This document shows, one piece after another, positions 4,162 to 5,988 of a stretch of 5,988 nucleotides of DNA (the stretch's first letter is position 1; every line of letters begins with the position of its first letter). The notes beneath the pieces are model-generated. The model saw only the letters and a program-made list of their open reading frames with translations. It did no database searches and was not told where the DNA came from. The position numbers and the translations under genes are program-made. The DNA is from Methylotenera sp. (GTDB lineage Bacteria > Pseudomonadota > Gammaproteobacteria > Burkholderiales > Methylophilaceae), in assembly GCA_027487055.1 (NCBI GenBank), contig JAIYEJ010000091.1, positions 1-5,988 on the forward strand, written 5' to 3'.

Positions 4162-5976
4162 TTAAGACAAACTTTGCGCTTGTTGAACACGCCACATTTC
4201 AGCATATCGCTGTCCGTGAGCAAGTAATGATTCGTGTGTGCCACGCTCCACAATTTCGCCAGCAGACATCACCAAGATTTGATGGGCATGCGTAATAGTG
4301 GAAAGACGGTGCGCAATAATTAAAGTGGTGTGATTTTTGGCCAGCTCATTCAATTCTTTTTGAATCGACCTTTCAGTCTCAGAATCCAATGCAGAGGTGG
4401 CTTCATCGAAGACTAGCAGAGCCGGGTTCTTAAGTAAGGTTCGTGCAATTGCCACTCGCTGCTTTTCACCACCAGAGAGTTTTAATCCACGCTCTCCCAC
4501 ATCGGTGTTGTAGCCATTAGGTAAGCGCATGATAAAGTCATGTATTTGCGCGGACTGTGCAGCTGTTTCAATTTCCGCCTGAGAAGCCCCAGGCTTGCCG
4601 TAGCCGATATTGAAACCTATCGTATCGTTAAATAGCACCGTGTCTTGCGGGACAATACCTACAACTTGCCTCAGGCTTGCTTGTTTGACTGTTTTAATAT
4701 CTTGGTTATCTAAATAAATAGCCCCTGATTGCACATCATAAAAGCGAAATAACAATCGTGATAAGGTACTTTTACCTGCACCGCTATGACCAACTACTGC
4801 GGTCGTTTGCCCAGGTAATATTTCAAAAGACACTTGGTTTAATATGCCGCGATTTTGTTCATAGTAAAAGCAAACATCTTTAAAACGCACATGAGGCCCG
4901 AGCGCTGGCGAGAGAATTTGTAAGTCTCGCGCATTGGGCGCATCGGCAATTTCTTGATCGGTTTCAAGCAAATTGAACATCTTGTCGATGTCTGTTAATG
5001 ATTGTTTCATCTCTCGATACAGCACGCCCAGAAAATTAAGCGGGATATAAAGCTGTATCATCAATACATTCACTAACACCAAATCACCTATCGTCATTTT
5101 GCCATTGGCAACACCTTGACTGGCCAAGCCTAAAATAAATACCAAGCCAACAACAATAATACTTTGTTGTCCAAAATTTAAAAATGCGAGTGACTTTTGA
5201 GACTTAACCGCAGCTTGCGCATATTTTTTTAGGTTCACATCGTAACGGGCAGACTCATATTGCTCATTACCAAAATACTTCACAGTTTCAAAATTAATCA
5301 AGGAATCAACGGCGTTTTGGTTTGCTTTAGAATCCAAATTATTCATTTCACGTCTAAAATGCGTGCGCCACTCAGTCACCAAGACAGTAAACACCACATA
5401 ACAAACGAGTGCAATAAACGTTACCATCACAAACCAAATATCGTAAGCATAAAAAAAGTAACCAAGCACCATCGCCAGCTCGATGAACGTGGGAATAATA
5501 CTGTAAAGCGAGAATGAAATTAACGATTGAATACCACGTGTACCGCGCTCGATGTCGCGTGTCAAACCACCAGTTTGGCGTGATAAATGAAAGCGTAAGG
5601 ATAGTGCATGCAGGTGGTTAAACACTTGTAAACCCACCTGCCTCACCGCATTCTCAGTCACTTTAGAAAAAATTAACTCACGTAATTCTGCAAAAAGTGA
5701 GGCTGAAAGCCTTAACAAACCATAGGCAACAATTAAGCTCACAGGCACCGCTAGCAAGGCTTGTGGGACTGTGTTGATGCTCATCGCATCAATAATTTTC
5801 TTGAGCATGATTGGCACGCCCAAGTTGGCTGCTTTGGCGATGACTAGGCACAGCAAAGTAAATACAATGCGAGCCTTGTAGGCAGTTAAATAGGGCAATA
5901 AATTTTGGATGACTTTCCAATCTTGCGATTTGCGCTGCTTAGCCAGTGGGCTGGAATCTGTTTTGAAATGCTGCAT
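4162..5976 (-). CDS. Atm1-type ABC half-transporter (permease fused to ATPase)
   Basis: This 604-residue half-transporter should form a homodimer in the inner membrane. Atm1/ABCB7/HMT1 relatives export glutathione-linked sulfur species or metal-glutathione conjugates, and that role is inferred here. The transmembrane part has about six helices (near 38-58, 77-100, 155-177, 181-200, 269-289, 298-318). It carries stretches typical of the Atm1 branch, namely RQTGGLTRDIERGTRGI (133-149) and DSLINFETVKYFGNE (224-238), which in the characterised bacterial homologue help bind glutathione. The ATPase domain is complete: A-loop tyrosines (371-372), Walker A GHSGAGKS (396-403), Q-loop Gln444, signature LSGGE (500-504), Walker B LLVFDE (520-525, catalytic Glu525), D-loop SALD and H-loop His556. 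An in-frame TAA lies at 5988-5986 and no other ATG is near, so the start at 5976 is secure although no ribosome site is visible (ACCCCT precedes it). The gene ends 30 bp from msrB in convergent orientation with no strong terminator between them. Confidence 0.95.
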   Translation of the reverse strand: MQHFKTDSSPLAKQRKSQDWKVIQNLLPYLTAYKARIVFTLLCLVIAKAANLGVPIMLKKIIDAMSINTVPQALLAVPVSLIVAYGLLRLSASLFAELRELIFSKVTENAVRQVGLQVFNHLHALSLRFHLSRQTGGLTRDIERGTRGIQSLISFSLYSIIPTFIELAMVLGYFFYAYDIWFVMVTFIALVCYVVFTVLVTEWRTHFRREMNNLDSKANQNAVDSLINFETVKYFGNEQYESARYDVNLKKYAQAAVKSQKSLAFLNFGQQSIIVVGLVFILGLASQGVANGKMTIGDLVLVNVLMIQLYIPLNFLGVLYREMKQSLTDIDKMFNLLETDQEIADAPNARDLQILSPALGPHVRFKDVCFYYEQNRGILNQVSFEILPGQTTAVVGHSGAGKSTLSRLLFRFYDVQSGAIYLDNQDIKTVKQASLRQVVGIVPQDTVLFNDTIGFNIGYGKPGASQAEIETAAQSAQIHDFIMRLPNGYNTDVGERGLKLSGGEKQRVAIARTLLKNPALLVFDEATSALDSETERSIQKELNELAKNHTTLIIAHRLSTITHAHQILVMSAGEIVERGTHESLLAHGQRYAEMWRVQQAQSLS

Positions 5977-5988
5977 AGGGGTAACTTA

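Noticed and set aside
4152..4165. Palindrome TTAAACTAGTTTAA between msrB and the ABC gene as a terminator
   Set aside because: It is all weak pairs, has no U-run on either side, and overlaps the stop codon of the ABC gene.
5260..5517. Open plus-strand frame of 85 codons opposite the ABC transporter gene
   Set aside because: It lies wholly antisense to a well-supported membrane-domain coding region and has no ribosome site or recognisable protein.

Overview
The window looks like chromosomal DNA of a moderately AT-rich Gram-negative bacterium. The gene families (WcaJ-type sugar transferase, Atm1-type ABC exporter, MsrB, ADP-ribosylglycohydrolase-like protein) and their sequence style suggest a betaproteobacterium, perhaps of the Methylophilaceae (Methylotenera-like). 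That placement is recollection and inference, because no marker gene is present.

Layout: the left third (about 1-1720) is the edge of a surface-polysaccharide locus read on the minus strand. It holds a WcaJ-like polyprenyl-phosphate glycosyl-1-phosphate transferase and, downstream of it, the first 32 codons of a gene for an exported protein that runs off the window. Next comes a gene-poor, AT-rich stretch (about 1722-2330). It has an AT-rich hairpin, one doubtful small plus-strand ORF, a second hairpin, a decayed tRNA-Arg-like sequence that still keeps its T-loop, acceptor 3' strand and CCA, and a perfect 38-bp palindrome that can end transcription from both sides. The right part (2331-5988) is visibly richer in G+C and looks like ordinary chromosomal housekeeping: a divergent ADP-ribosylglycohydrolase-family gene (minus), msrB (plus, divergent from it) and a complete Atm1-type half-transporter gene (minus, convergent with msrB).

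How the genes fit together: the transferase would start lipid-linked repeat-unit synthesis for an exopolysaccharide or capsule, and the exported protein beside it may belong to the same locus. MsrB repairs oxidised methionine, and Atm1-type exporters move glutathione-linked sulfur species or metal conjugates. Both fit redox and thiol homeostasis, but they are not in one operon. The ADP-ribosylglycohydrolase-like protein is a family member whose metal-binding motif has changed, so its substrate is open.

The most notable features are the tRNA-Arg relic with its intact terminator, lying at the junction between the AT-rich polysaccharide side and the more GC-rich side (a candidate old island boundary); a 15-bp element found upstream of both minus-strand polysaccharide-side genes; and the altered GGDNCHRG motif of the ADP-ribosylglycohydrolase-like protein. 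I saw no CRISPR array, insertion sequence, transposase or phage gene.
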